NCBI RefSeq assembly: GCF_023898315.1
Contig: NC_064616.1
Coordinates: 296,720,934 to 296,784,933 of the forward strand
DNA length: 64,000 nt
Source of the DNA: Schistocerca nitens
Taxonomy: Eukaryota; Arthropoda; Insecta; Orthoptera; Acrididae
Direction: 5' to 3'
A model generated the notes under the pieces. It made no database searches, had not been told where the DNA came from, and saw nothing but the letters and a program-made list of their open reading frames with translations. Numbering within the stretch: position 1 is the stretch's first letter; each line of letters opens with the position of its first letter. The position numbers and the translations under genes were made by a program. Positions 48,475-60,497 of the stretch are shown here, piece by piece.

Positions 48475-51370
48475 GGGAGCATTTTTGTGCAAAACTGTTT
48501 AGTGTTTAACATTGTTTCAGAGATTTTGAATTTGAATTGACATTTACGATTATGATAAGTAGCAATAGCTGCTGTAGAATATTCAGGTATATTTTTCATA
48601 TATCTTATTTATCTGTCAAGTTGTGAAAATACATTCCATATAAATACTATTATTTACTGCTTTATATTTGTGGCAAAATAGGAAAGAGTATATTGAAGAG
48701 TTTGGTTAGAGGAGGTACGTATTTAGAACAAACAAAATTCATGTTGCTGGACAAGTCTATGAACAAATATTTATTCTACATATGAATCTCAAAGTATTTC
48801 GGACTGATAATATACTTCGTGATCAGTTGGATCTCCTTCATCTTTCTTCGTGAGTTTCTGCATTGTTATTGATTTTATCAATAGTCATGTTACCAGATTG
48901 AATTCTGTTTTAATCTTTTTCTTCTCAAGGATAGAAAGCATGAAAGTTCATAATATGGAACCCAATCACTGTAAGCATCCTTATGACAACATTTGTCGTT
49001 GCTGAGCAGCAATACTGAGTCATACATGCATTGCTGCTACATGCATGGCAAAACAAATGCAGAACATAAGTATCCATTGCTTTTCCTATGATAACTGTTA
49101 ACAACTGTGGAGCCAGTGCTTCATGCAGTTACTGACAATGTATTGATATAAACAATCTATTTGCTCAGTGATCTGTTAAACAACTTCATCTGATGTCTCC
49201 TTCAGGTAGCCTTGACACAGTTACTGGGTGCTCTTCTAACCATGTTTTTAGTGATGAAACTGTAGAGATACTGGTGAACATTTATTCTTCATAGTGCTAA
49301 ACCACTGTTACTTACAGAATCTAAAATGCAGATCCCACAAAATTATTGTTCAGAAGGATGTAGGTTGCAGTAGGTACTTAAAGATGAAGCAGCTTTCTCA
49401 GGATGGAGTAGCATGTAGATCTGCATCAAACCAGTCTCTAGACTGAAGATCACAACAGCAACATAGTTTGGTACACACTTCATTTTTGAAGAATAGCAAT
49501 TGCCAAAACGTTTGCAAACAATGTTGTTGACTTCCATCAGTTGTGTTATAGTACAGATTAAGATAGCTTATACACAAAAAAAGTGTGTCTACATCAGCTT
49601 TTAAAAGGCCAGCACACAGTCAAAGTACATAAGGTAATAACTGGGCAGTTATCTCGATAAGAGATCACAAACTTCTATAGCTAGTGAGAAACTGAAATTG
49701 GAGTGACATAATACCACTTTAGATGACAATGAATAGTTTGTCCATGTTCTATATACAGTATTTTGAATGTGATTTCTATGTAGTTGCATATAAATTGGAT
49801 TTCGAGCTTTAGAGGTACATAAAAAAGTACTGAAATGGTTGTTGCACCATTATAAGGCGAAATGTAAGTGCATTACAGGAATATAAGCACTTTTTGGTAT
49901 TTGAAAAGAGATACCTGAGAATCAGAACATTTGCTATGGTGATAGTATAATTAATTTTGGTGTTGTAAACTATAGAAGCACTGTAAAATGCAAAGGCCAG
50001 TAAGTGTTGTAGTCCTTGCACCATCATCTAATCTCCTTCCTGATGCACATTCCAGTCTTTTTTTTTTAACAGCGGTGACTTATTTTGACCTAGTTTTCAG
50101 TAGGTGGAAATTTCTCAGGAAAATATGCAGAAGTTCTCCGGTTGTTGAAAAATATCCGCTCCCTTTACAGCCAGTTTCTTCTCTTTATAGTTTCCCAGAG
50201 GTACTTTCCTCTTAGTCATTCCGTTGTGAAAGATAACTACTGAAATAATAAATAAATTGAAAAAAATTTCACTTCTTCCATCAATCGGTTTTTTTTGGGC
50301 AAATAATTGTAGAATTTACCAGCTGTCAGTACCAGTCTTTTCTTACTGTAATAAATAATATTTGGTTTAGATTTCTGCTGCTATTCTTTCCTTGGGCCTC
50401 ATTGGGGTTGTGGTGCTAGTAGATTTATGATTTGTGAAAGACAATAAACAGCACTTCCACTTAACTCCCAGGAGGCATTCTTTGTTTTCCAAAGGAATCT
50501 CCATCATCAGTTGTACTTATGTTTGGGAAGTATGAATCCTTGTTATGTGTATTTTGTGTCTTTGATCCTGGACTTACTGGCATCAGATCAAGGAACTGGT
50601 TCTACACTATGAAACAAAGTGGTATAAGTAACATTATAAATGACTTTCAGGCAGCAGGTGCTTGGGATATGTACGTTGTAGGGAACGTCTAGGTGTGCAC
50701 ACCCTTACGGTGTAAGGACACTGTGCTCTTAAGTATTAGTGCTTCTAAACTTGAAAGTACTGTGTAGACTTAAATATAAGCCATTCTTTTCCACTCTTTT
50801 TTTCCAGTTTTCAGGATCCAAAAACCTGTCTGTGACTTAGAGTGCAAAGCAAATGGAAGTTCTGAAAACTGGCACTACGAGCTGTCACAACTAAATTTTT
50901 GCCATCAAATATAAGCAATGCTACACAGGCATGACTTGCAGGCTCAAAGATAAATACTGGCACCAAACTTCTGAACTAATATAAATACAACAAAAAGTAG
51001 ATGATGATCTACTGTCCCCTCCCCCCCCCCCCCCCCTCCCCAAGTTTTGGCCATTGAATTTTAATGTATCATTCAATGAAGGAAATAAAAATTCAGTATG
51101 GCTCATCTTTGAATGTAGCAGCCTTTCAGATATCCATAGCAACAAAAATAAATTTCTTTACATAAATACTAACAATATGTGAGGCATTGGGAATCTTGCA
51201 TGAGTTGGAAAGCTGTGGCTCATTCTGATTTCTCACATTGTTTTGTCAAATATTGTGAAGTTTTGGTGTTAATGAACCATCCATGTCTTCATGGCAATGC
51301 CTGAAGGAATTTACTTCTTTTTTGGAAAAAAGTTGTAATCATGCTACAAGTCTGTGATAGCGGATTGATG
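47614..51370. other. no recognisable gene; simple repeats
   Basis: Contains (GT)n plus poly-G at 48444-48477, poly-G at 47729-47741 and poly-C near 51018-51040. A TGCATCAAACCAGTCTCTAG phrase followed by ACTGAAGATCACAACAGC at 49420-49460 looks like the 3' end of a LINE. No coding frame was recognised. Confidence 0.55.
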
Positions 51371-51379
51371 AGAGCAAGT

Positions 51380-52420
51380 CAGACAAATTATTTTAATGTT
51401 CCAGTTGCAGGAAAGCCTTTAGTGATCCAAACTGTATCAAATATGTTGAAGTAATTTTAAATGAGTTTAAGGACCAGCATGAGAAATGCCAGCCTGTGAA
51501 TGCTGAAATTTTAAAAATTAAGCCACATGACCTAGCTAGAGTGCAAAAATTTGAAAATTTTAAAGCTAGCTGCAACTGGATAGGTCTTCTTATGAAGGGC
51601 TGAGGGTTTTCACTTTGTAAGCGAACTTGAGTTGCGTAGAACCTGCCAAAAAAGTATAAGGAAACACTTGGGGAATTTCAGCACTTTGCAGTCAGGTAGC
51701 ACATTGAAAACCAATACCTTTTTGGCCAGATGCTGACCAAACTTCTGTATATTTTGACATGCCTTCAAATTATACAGTTGATGCCAAAAGAGAGAAAGAT
51801 GTAAGTATTCTTACATCAGTGGGTGAAAAACAGTGGATGTCTGTCATTCTTGCTTGCAGAGCAGATGAACATAAATTACCTTCATTCATAGTTTCAAAGC
51901 AAAGCATTTTACTGAAATTGGAAATGTTTGCAGAAATTTTAATTGTACAAGCAAATGAAAGTGGGTTGTTTTTGGTGGACATGGTGCTGGAGTGGATTAG
52001 GGGTGCGTGGGATCATCATCCTGGCACAAATGCATATGCAAGTCATACAACACCTACAGTAAAACAAAAATTATTTGAATGCGTAACATTCTTGGCAACA
52101 ATTGCAAACGTGATGACATCAATTCTGCAGCCACTTAATGTCTGAATAAACCATTTACGGCCAAGATTAAACACATGTTCAGGGATTGGCTGTCAAAAAA
52201 TGACAGATAGTTTACATCAATAGGGTGTGTAAAATGTGCAAGTTTGTAGCAAATGTGCCAACAGATTGATGATGCATGGAAATGTGTTCCAGATCAGACT
52301 GTGCAACCAGTATTTAAAAAATGTTAGATATCAAATGCACTAGATGGTACAGAGGATGATGGTCTGTACAAAGAACTGAACAACAAGGAAAAGAATGAAA
52401 GTGATTCAGAATTATCTAGT
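51380..52420 (+). pseudogene. second pogo-type transposase (DDE_1), distinct subfamily
   Basis: The open part 51759-52145 reads MPSNYTVDAKREKDVSILTS and DKQWMSVILACRADEHKLPS-like, followed by ILQPLNV. This is the DDE_1 order seen in POGK/jerky-like proteins: FDMPSNYTV, then the beta-strand with ACCADG, then L-Q-P-L-D-V near the third acidic residue, which here is Asn. Upstream pieces in broken frames (51380-51640) include an HTH-like region. It differs in sequence from the Tigger at 1734-4092. No terminal repeats were found, so its limits are approximate. Confidence 0.75.
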
Positions 52421-52559
52421 TAATATTTTAAGCATTTTGCAAAATTTGTATTATAAATGTAATAAAATTTTGTTTTATATTTCTGCTTCTAAACTAAGCT
52501 ATTTTCATTCTTATTTTGTGAGAAATGGGCATCTAAAGACGATACTATCGCGAACACCC

Positions 52560-52850
52560 ATTGTACTTGCAACTGTTTGAGTACTTGTTGACAGGTTCTC
52601 TTCAGTGTGATGCAGTACATCATCTTCAAATTTTGGCATGCGACATAGCCTTAGAGCACCACAGTCCACCCTCCTCACGGTGAAGATACCCGTTTCTCAG
52701 TGCCACTGTGTAAATTGGGCAAAGAATTTATGCAATGGCATGCCACATTGTGGAAAGCATTGGTGATACAGCCGACTAGTAGCTCTTCCATTACCTTGAG
52801 CTTCACCATGCACAAGGAGTGTGTCTGTACATTCCAAAAACATGTACCAA
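52560..52850 (-). pseudogene. DUF4817-type transposase, N-terminal fragment
   Basis: The minus-strand reading has HGEAQGNGRATSRLYHQCFP and QCGMPLHKFFAQFTQ, matching A-x-G-N-G-R-x-A-x-R-x-Y-x-x-R-F-P-x-R-x-x-P-x-x-x-x-F of this HTH domain. A broken RRVDCGAL and STSTR-like stretch follows. The upstream noncoding part of the same element probably runs to about 53150. Confidence 0.72.
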
Positions 52851-53150
52851 ACATTTACTGTATTGAAGACACACAGGTGTTCACTGGGTGTTGCAGCAAG
52901 GCAGACGTTATGTGACATCAGGTGACCATCTGCTGTTCTAAATGTTATTCTGTCCACCCTACTATATACCAGGACAAGCAACTCTGAGACTTTCCTCTTT
53001 CTCTCAGCAGACATGGATGGGTTACACATCTGAATTGAAACTGTTGTAGAACGCAAACTGTATGTTTATGGATGTGTGTTTCTATTAAAAATGTCATGTA
53101 CTCACTCCGCTCTACAGGTCCTAGACTTTGTAACTGAAATTTCTGAACAC

Positions 53151-55030
53151 ACTGTACAAATATAAATCAATTCTGTAGCATATTATAAGTTATTAGCACA
53201 CATTGTAGCTTTAGCAATAATCTGTCCCTAGTGTGCTGACTGTTTCCTTCTGCTTATCCTGTATGATATTCTCCCCCTCTCCCCCTCCTGTTTCATGATA
53301 ATACAAAATGAGCTGACCTTCTCTCAACTTTTTTCTTGTCGTCTGTCAATCCAGTCTGATAAGGATCCCATACTGCACTGCAGTAGTCCAGCAGAGGACG
53401 GACAATTGTAGTGTGGGTTCTCTCTTTAGTAAACATGTTGCATTTTCTGAGTGTTTTCACAATAAAACAGTGTTTTGTTTGCCTTTCTCACAACATTTTA
53501 TTTAGAGTCAGTTGCCATTTATCTTGCCATACAGATATCTTGTCCAAATCATTTTCCAAGTTTGCAGCAACCACCAATTGGAAGACCAAGAGATCCTTGT
53601 CAAATACTTTAAGAAACTGCACACTTTGAAAAAAACCAATTAGAAATAATAAATCAAAAGATTAAACTGGGTAATCTCCTCCCGCGCATTGCAGTATGAT
53701 TAACAGATTAAAAAAACTGCTGGAGAATGTTCCATAATAACAAAATTATAGAATCTTGCACCTAAAGAAGTAGTAGATGTTTTACATAAAGTCATAGTAA
53801 ACATATGGTAAAAAGAACTAAAAGTTGACACCAAATTAACCATGATTCATTCTCTGTATAGGAAAGTAAATTTTACAGAGGTGAATAATTATTACTCCTA
53901 GTAACGCACAAGCTCCTCATATTATTCACCTTAAAATTACTATGACAATAAGATTAACATGAACTGGGAGAGTATCATCAGACACTGAAAAGTTTGATTG
54001 ATAGTAGAGCAAATATGAAATTGAAAAATATTAGTAAGATACTATGTCCTGAGACTTAGGACAGTATGTATCTACTTTGTAGATTTGGAAAAGGCATAAG
54101 ACTAAGACGACTGATTTATTAATTGACGTACTGACAGAAATGAGAGTTAATAGAAAAATTAGTAAGGTTTATAAGAGAAACCATGACAAATACCATGTCA
54201 AAAATAAAATTCCAAAGATGTTTTTCTGAACCCTATGAAATCAAAACAGGAAGTGGCAGGGTGAACGACTCTCGTCAGTCTCATTGAACTGCATTATGAG
54301 GGGAGGGGGAGTGAAACAAAGAATGTGCGTATAATTAAAACCTTGGATCCTGTTTAAACACTTAAGGTTTGGGACAAAAAGAAGTGTCAATATTGACTAT
54401 TTAGGTTTTACAGGTGATAAAACAATAACGATGAACAGAAGATTTTGAAACGGCAACAGGGCAAATTAATGTACTGAAATAAGTGGCTTGCAAATATATT
54501 TTGAATAATAGTAAATAATGCCAAATATCAAGGACAATACAACCCAACTAAACACATGATATAGAAAAATGTGTGAATAGTTTTAACACTTTGAGTCCCA
54601 GGTCCTTCGCAGGTTGCATGTCACAAAATCTCGAGCATTTTTAGCATCTCTGCAAGTACTCACCATTCACTCTCATGAACTTACACACAAAGATGAAACA
54701 TATTGTGGACAAAGGAAATGTTTTATTTAATGTAGTTACATTACAAAACATGTTTACAACAAATTTAGCACATAGAATTTATATTTCAATAATTCTCATT
54801 GAAAACAAGTCTACATAAATTATTATTGTTATCTACACAAAATACAAAAGGACCATTCATATCACGCATTCCTGCCACACACCCACTTACTACTTTGTCA
54901 GGTAGTGATGTTTGCTTCTGTTTTGTTCTCCATTCTAATTCAGCATCTGAAGATTCTGAAATAGTACAACATTGTTCCTAACATGGTAGCTTTTCAGAGG
55001 GCAGTATATTTGAATTACTAGCTTGATTAT
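53151..55030. other. no recognisable gene
   Basis: AT-rich. The stretch from 54590 (CTTTGAGTCCCAGGTCCTTC) to about 54990 resembles the end and first codons of a piggyBac-like element on the minus strand, but too weakly to annotate. Confidence 0.5.
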
Positions 55031-55034
55031 TAGG

Positions 55035-55280
55035 AAGTACAATAGCTGATCAAAAAGTATCCAGACACACCTGTGTAATGCAGAAGTGACCTCTCGATGT
55101 GTAGAGAGGTGGACCCACAGTATAAAAGGATTCTGGGAGTGTTGTGTTGTCAGTAGAGAAGCAATAACAATTGAATGGTGTGGACAGGATAAATCAATGA
55201 CTTTGAACATGGACTAGTGATTGTATGTTACCCAAATAACAAATCCATCAGGAACATTGCAAAACTTCTAAAGCTGTTTG
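55035..55280 (+). mobile_element. Tc1-like transposon, 5' end only
   Basis: After GATCAAAAAGTATCCAGACA comes a leader with GTGGACCCACAGTATAAAAG, then a reading with NDFEHGLVIVCYPNNKSIRN and IAKLLKL. That is the first helix-turn-helix of Tc1-type transposases (F-E-R-G-x-V-I-G-x-x-x-x-N-x-S-I-R-x-I-A). It stops matching at about 55280, so the copy is 3'-truncated or interrupted. Confidence 0.75.
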
Positions 55281-55961
55281 TGGTTGTCTTTAGAGATTAA
55301 AGGAAACATTGTTTTAGGTCTGCTGCTGCTGCTAAATGTCACTGTACAGTGCTAATATTTGTTTGTGTTAAGACTGACTTCATGTATCAGACTGTAGTAA
55401 TTGTGTTGTCTTTTACACAGCTGCGGTGTTCTCAAACCAGAATGGATAAAATAAATGTGTTGTCTCGTGGAGAGTGATACGTTAAAATATATGTTGCTGT
55501 GTCAAGACAGTAGACATTTGATGTTAAGACTCTGAGGCAGAGGAGTGCCAGTCAAATGTGTGAATTACAAACTATAACAATTCCAAGTTAAAACAGGACT
55601 CCATCAAGAAAACTGGTGCTGTGCTTAACTCGAGCACCAGTGACACACACAAAAAACTGAGATCTCTACTAACACTGTAAAAATTATATCAGGTTCTCTT
55701 TTTGAGATGGAACTGAAGTATATGAGAGCAGAAAGGCTTGAGTGAAAGAGTATATGACAGAGGAATAGATTTTGCGACATTACTGTAGAAGAGGTGAGGT
55801 GGCAGGTGGTGGTGATAAAAATTACTTGATTTTATGTATTAATGTGTTAGTGTTAGAGTACTATAAAACATACTTCAATGTCATTTAATAATTGAATTAC
55901 CTTTGCATAATCCTTCACAAAATGCAGGAAATATTTGAGATATAGCTGGCCTTGAAAAACA

Positions 55962-55992
<31 letters not shown>

Positions 55993-55994
55993 CA
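55281..55994. other. no recognisable gene
   Basis: AT-rich, ending in a (CA)14 tract at 55965-55992 immediately before the SINE target duplication. Confidence 0.6.
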
Positions 55995-56007
55995 ACCAGG
56001 GTTTGAA

Positions 56008-56248
56008 GTCCGCCCCCGGTAGCTGAGTGGTCAGCATGACAGAATGTCAATCCTAAGGGCCCGGGTTCGATTCCCGGCTGGGTCGGATATTTTCTTCACT
56101 CAGGGACTGCGTGTTGTGTTGTGCTAATCATCATCATCATTTCATCCCCATCGATGCCCAAGTCACCGAAGTGGCGTCAAATCGAAAGACTTGCACCTGG
56201 TGAACAGTCTATCTGATGGGAGGCCCTAGTCACTTGACATTTCCATTT
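56008..56248 (+). mobile_element. tRNA-derived SINE, family D
   Basis: Head CCCGGTAGCTGAGTGGTCAG and GGGTTCGATTCCCGGC, then ATCATCATCATCATTTCATC and GACTTGCACC. It matches the copy at 6141-6387. A 13-bp duplication, ACCAGGGTTTGAA, is at 55995-56007 and 56249-56261. Confidence 0.95.
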
Positions 56249-56439
56249 ACCAGGGTTTGAAAGGAATCTCCTATTTCAAAAACTGAAGACAGAAAAACAG
56301 GTCCCTATTTAACAGAAAATTCTTTTTAGTTTCTCTCTTCCTTTTAAACAGTGCATCAGAATATTAAGTCGATATGACATAATGTAGTTAAAAACAGCAG
56401 GTATGTCTTCCACATTCAGCTCATACAACCTACCATAAT

Positions 56440-56760
56440 ACATTTTTTATCCAACATGACCACTATGTCTTAGTCTTAGTCTGTTTATATTTCCGAGTAT
56501 TACATACGCAGTACTACTTATCGTTAATTCAGCCTCTTTGCTGGACATAGTGTAGTACAAATTGTGAATACACAACATGAAATGTTTGCTGCTAGCTTCA
56601 GTGTTGCAGATGATGCAAATAAAAATATAGGAATGTTTGTCGCTAGTGTGGAAGGGACGCGAGCAATGAACATAGTTGCAAACATGTTGTGAACTTGGTT
56701 GGAAACAATGTGATGATAAGAAACACATTTCTAAACTCAGTGCAAATATAATTTAATATT
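56440..56760 (-). pseudogene. PIF/Harbinger-like 5' remnant
   Basis: The sequence is homologous to 29290-29520: AATACACAACATGAAATGTT versus AATACACAATGTGAAATGTT, and GCAAACATGTTGTG versus CTAATGTGTTGTGG. On the minus strand an SSKEAELTISSTAYVILGNI-like acidic start is visible. Only the 5' part remains. Confidence 0.6.
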
Positions 56761-57265
56761 TAAATAATTTTGTTCTGAGTCTTTGTCTCAGAAGTCCCCT
56801 TTAGATCCAGAGCTTCAAATATGTCATTCAAAAGTTTCTCTGTCTCGGTATCAGTCAAAAACTTAGACATCTATATTGGAAAAATTGCTGTAAGCAAAAC
56901 AAGCAATGTGAAAACTGGTGTACCACACATCAGTCCTGCATTTTTAAACGAGTGAGTGTAGTCCTTCGAAAATGTTGAAACAGTTTCAGAAACATTCACA
57001 GGATATCAGTACCATGCAGATGCCAACTCAGAGCACTCAAAACCCGAGTAGAAGCCACGAGCCTGATTTTCCAAACCATGTGAAACGTCTACAGTAAAAA
57101 GCGCTTTTACATAAATACCAAAATTCTTTATAACAACTGTCATAAAACCAGGGAGTATATGCGCACCTCAGTGTCTTATCCTCACTGAGAGATACTTACT
57201 AGCAGAATTAGCAAGGAGGGAGGGTGGGGGGTGGGGAGGGAGGGGGGGGGGGGGGGAGAGAGAGG

Positions 57266-57318
<53 letters not shown>

Positions 57319-59540
57319 TCTAACACAATATGGTGGGTCCAAATTATAAAAACATAAAAATCCAAATTAAAAATATATTCCAAAATAGAAAAAATTACCA
57401 ACACAATTTGCAATCACAGTGTATGATTTTAAGTGACTGATGTCAAATAGTCTGAGGGACGGTATGTTAGACACACCGTATTAATGACAAGCATCAGGCT
57501 TAAAAAACACTGAAAACTATTGTCATAATGGTTGTAGGCATAGATGACTTACTAAGTATATAACAACGAAAGGAAAAGCAGCGACAGTAACCCCACCCTA
57601 CCTTAATCTACATACAGAAATGTGGTTATTGGACATGTCAAGTAAGGGTTATATCAGTGTTACAGATAGAAAACTGATTCTTACCCTGTGCCGATCATGA
57701 AGCCCTTTCACTGTCTCCTGCAGTAGGGAACAATGGCTAACTATTATTAGTAATATGAAGAGATAGTGTGCTGTTTTACTTTTGTTTGTTGTAATTCATA
57801 AAATGAAAAACATAGTCTTCCTTCGTCCTTTGACAGTTTCAACAATGACTCTTGTTCAGATTAGCCACTTTGATCAATTCTGACAATGTTCGCATTGCTA
57901 ACTTTAACCAGTCTCACCATTAATAAATTCAACTTCATGAAGTACCACAGTATTCCTGTAAATCACAGAGTCACATCACAGTAGTCAACATTGAAAATGT
58001 CACCGAGATCATTTCTGACCATTTACTGTAGGGGTGTGTGGATATCTGCCCTCAGCTTGGGGTCCATCACAGACTCCTCTTTCATGTTGATCGAAACCCA
58101 CGAGAGGTCCTGGCAAAGAAGCAAAATACACAAACACGTGTATTTACTAATGCCATTAAAGTTGATAAGAAAGATTGGCTCGAACTTTCGGACTATTTCT
58201 CCTTACTTCGCTTTGCTGTGGCTTTATGTTATTATTGTTACAGTTCTGGTGAGCATGAGGAATTTAACAGGGCAAACAGAATTTCTTCCACACTAACCTT
58301 AATGCAGTTATAACTTTGAGAGATTGTATAAGACAATTTATGTTGCTTGCACTTAGAATACCATGAGCTAGCAACAGATTTGACAGCATCAGTCAGTAGT
58401 GTGAACTACTTATGTTTTGGATGATTATAATATTTTTGTTTAATCAGTGAGATTAAATCTTCCAAAGTAGAAATTAAATCAGAGCAAGGTAATCATTTCA
58501 CTGCAGCTGGTTGTGGAACAGTGATATTTGAGTGAAGTGATAACATCTTTCTATTGTGCAACCAAAAATCAGGTGATTATAAAGGTGTGTTTAGTTAAGT
58601 TTGATGGACACAGGGCAGTAAATGTTAAAATACACGAAAGCACCAGGTAGCATTGGGTGCTCTGTGCCGAAGTAAGCAAGTTTGCTGTGACCTTTTGAAT
58701 GTAATAAGTGTGAAGTTTCATGTTTCATTGTTATGGAAGAACTTTTGAACACAGTTCTGCTAAAAATTTCAAAAATACTGAAGAATTATCAGATAGTGTA
58801 AGTATGTCAAACACAAGTTTTGGGCCAAAAATGAGAAAACTTGGTTTTGAAATGCAAAGAAAACTGCTAGATATAGATCATATTCAGATCAACTGTCAAC
58901 AAGTGTAACAACAGAACATTGAGGAAATGCGACAGCTACTGGTGCAATATTTGTGACTGTTTCACAGTGTCATTGAAGAAATTGAGAGTTTACAAAGTCA
59001 GTGCAGTTGCCATAATTCAGAAATCAGAAGTAATAAATGTTTCTGATTTGTATCATTTGAATCAGTTAAAATTAGAAGGAAACACTTGGTAGTGCTAGAG
59101 ATTTCTTGCACATGTGACCAAGATCAGTCTTAAAAGAAAACCATCATTGCTGCTGCTAAGACACCTTGGGCCATCGATCTGGTTTGCTCAGAATAATAAT
59201 CGGTAGAATGTTGCTTGCCAGCTTCCCCACATTGCAAATGATGAGATGATGACAGTGTTCAGCAGTGGCTTGATCCATGAGAAAATCATACTGTTACAGG
59301 ATATCATTCACTGGATGCTTCTTGTGCATGTGTATTGAGAATAGTGGGGGGTCCTTTGGTTTGCAGCCAAGTGTAGAGTTTCATCGAAGACTAAATTGAT
59401 TCTGTAATGCTCTTGGCTACAGATTTCTGGACCAGAGTTATGGCATGGAGAATTGTAGGACTCACCTTGATAGTTCAAGGCTACACTACACAGAGCAATG
59501 GCTACCTGGTAAAGCTTAACTGCTAAGCTTATGACTTGAA
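56761..59540. other. no recognisable gene
   Basis: Apart from the GA/G tract, the only longer open frames (57991-58296 and 58038-58313, overlapping) have no motif I recognise. Confidence 0.5.
57187..57316 (+). repeat. G-rich and (GA)n low-complexity tract
   Basis: GGGAGG-type repeats, an 18-base G run near 57240-57257, then GA repeats to 57316. Confidence 0.9.
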
Positions 59541-59544
59541 CCAA

Positions 59545-59785
59545 ACTACTGTAGCTGTATCATCATCCATTCGACCTAAATTGTGTCTCATATTACAATG
59601 GACCAACTTTGTTTCGATTTGGAGGTGCGGCCTAAAACTTTTCTCCCCCCTTGAATTTCAAGCCTCAAATTTCAGGTGCAACTTAGATTCGGGGAATTTT
59701 TTTTTTTCCTTGATTTCGAGTTTCATTTTTTAGGTGCGGCTTAGATTCAAGTGCAACTTAGATTCGAGTAAATACGGTATACTGA
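59545..59785. mobile_element. pogo-like MITE fragment
   Basis: Repeated AGGTGCGGCTTAGATTC and AGGTGCAACTTAGATTCG phrases end in GAGTAAATACGGTA. Read in inverse, this is the TACCGTATTTACTCGAATCT terminal repeat that I know from pogo/Tigger-type elements. Only one end is clear. Confidence 0.5.
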
Positions 59786-60189
59786 AGTCCAGGAAAGTTA
59801 ACTGCTTAGATTATACTAGGAGCCAAGAGCTTACTAAAACCCAAAATTGAAAACTCTGAAATATTTCGCGAAGCAGGGAATGTATATTGAAAAGACGGAT
59901 TAGCAGATTAGACTCAGTAGGAGGGCAGGGGAGGGGGGGGGGGGTTATTTCAGCCAACAAAAATATTCTCTCTATCGAGATTGAAATTGAGTCTGACTAC
60001 GATGTTATCTGCACACAATGCAAATATTTTAGACCCTGTAGCCACAAACAGACTTCATATTATCAAGGGGTCAGTATACAGTCAGGGATTGGTGATCAAG
60101 ATGTCATCATAGTGATGATGGTTACTTAAGCTAATAAATCCGTCAAAAAGGCCAGGAAAGTATTTTTGATTGAAAGAACAGATGAGCGG

Positions 60190-60445
60190 GTGATAGCATC
60201 CCACTTAGACAATGAATAGACATAATTTACTTCCACTGCTTATGGATGTAGGGGAATTATGGGCAAAATTTAAATGGATTGTAAATAACATTCTGGAGAA
60301 GTATGTGCCAAATAAATGGATTAAAGATGGAAAAGATCCACTGCAGTTTAGTAACAAATTCTGTAAAATGCTAAGGAAGCAGAGACTGTTGCACTCTTGG
60401 TTCAAAGAAGAATGCACAAATGACAGGCAAAAGTTAGTAGAAATT

Positions 60446-60497
<52 letters not shown>

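Noticed and set aside
54590-54990. piggyBac-like end and N-terminus on the minus strand
   Set aside because: The terminal phrase and an SESSDAELEW-like reading are suggestive, but no TTAA pair or catalytic motif was found.
58038-58313. 91-codon frame that looks protein-like
   Set aside because: No motif recognised, no splice context, and overlapped by another frame of similar length; left unassigned.
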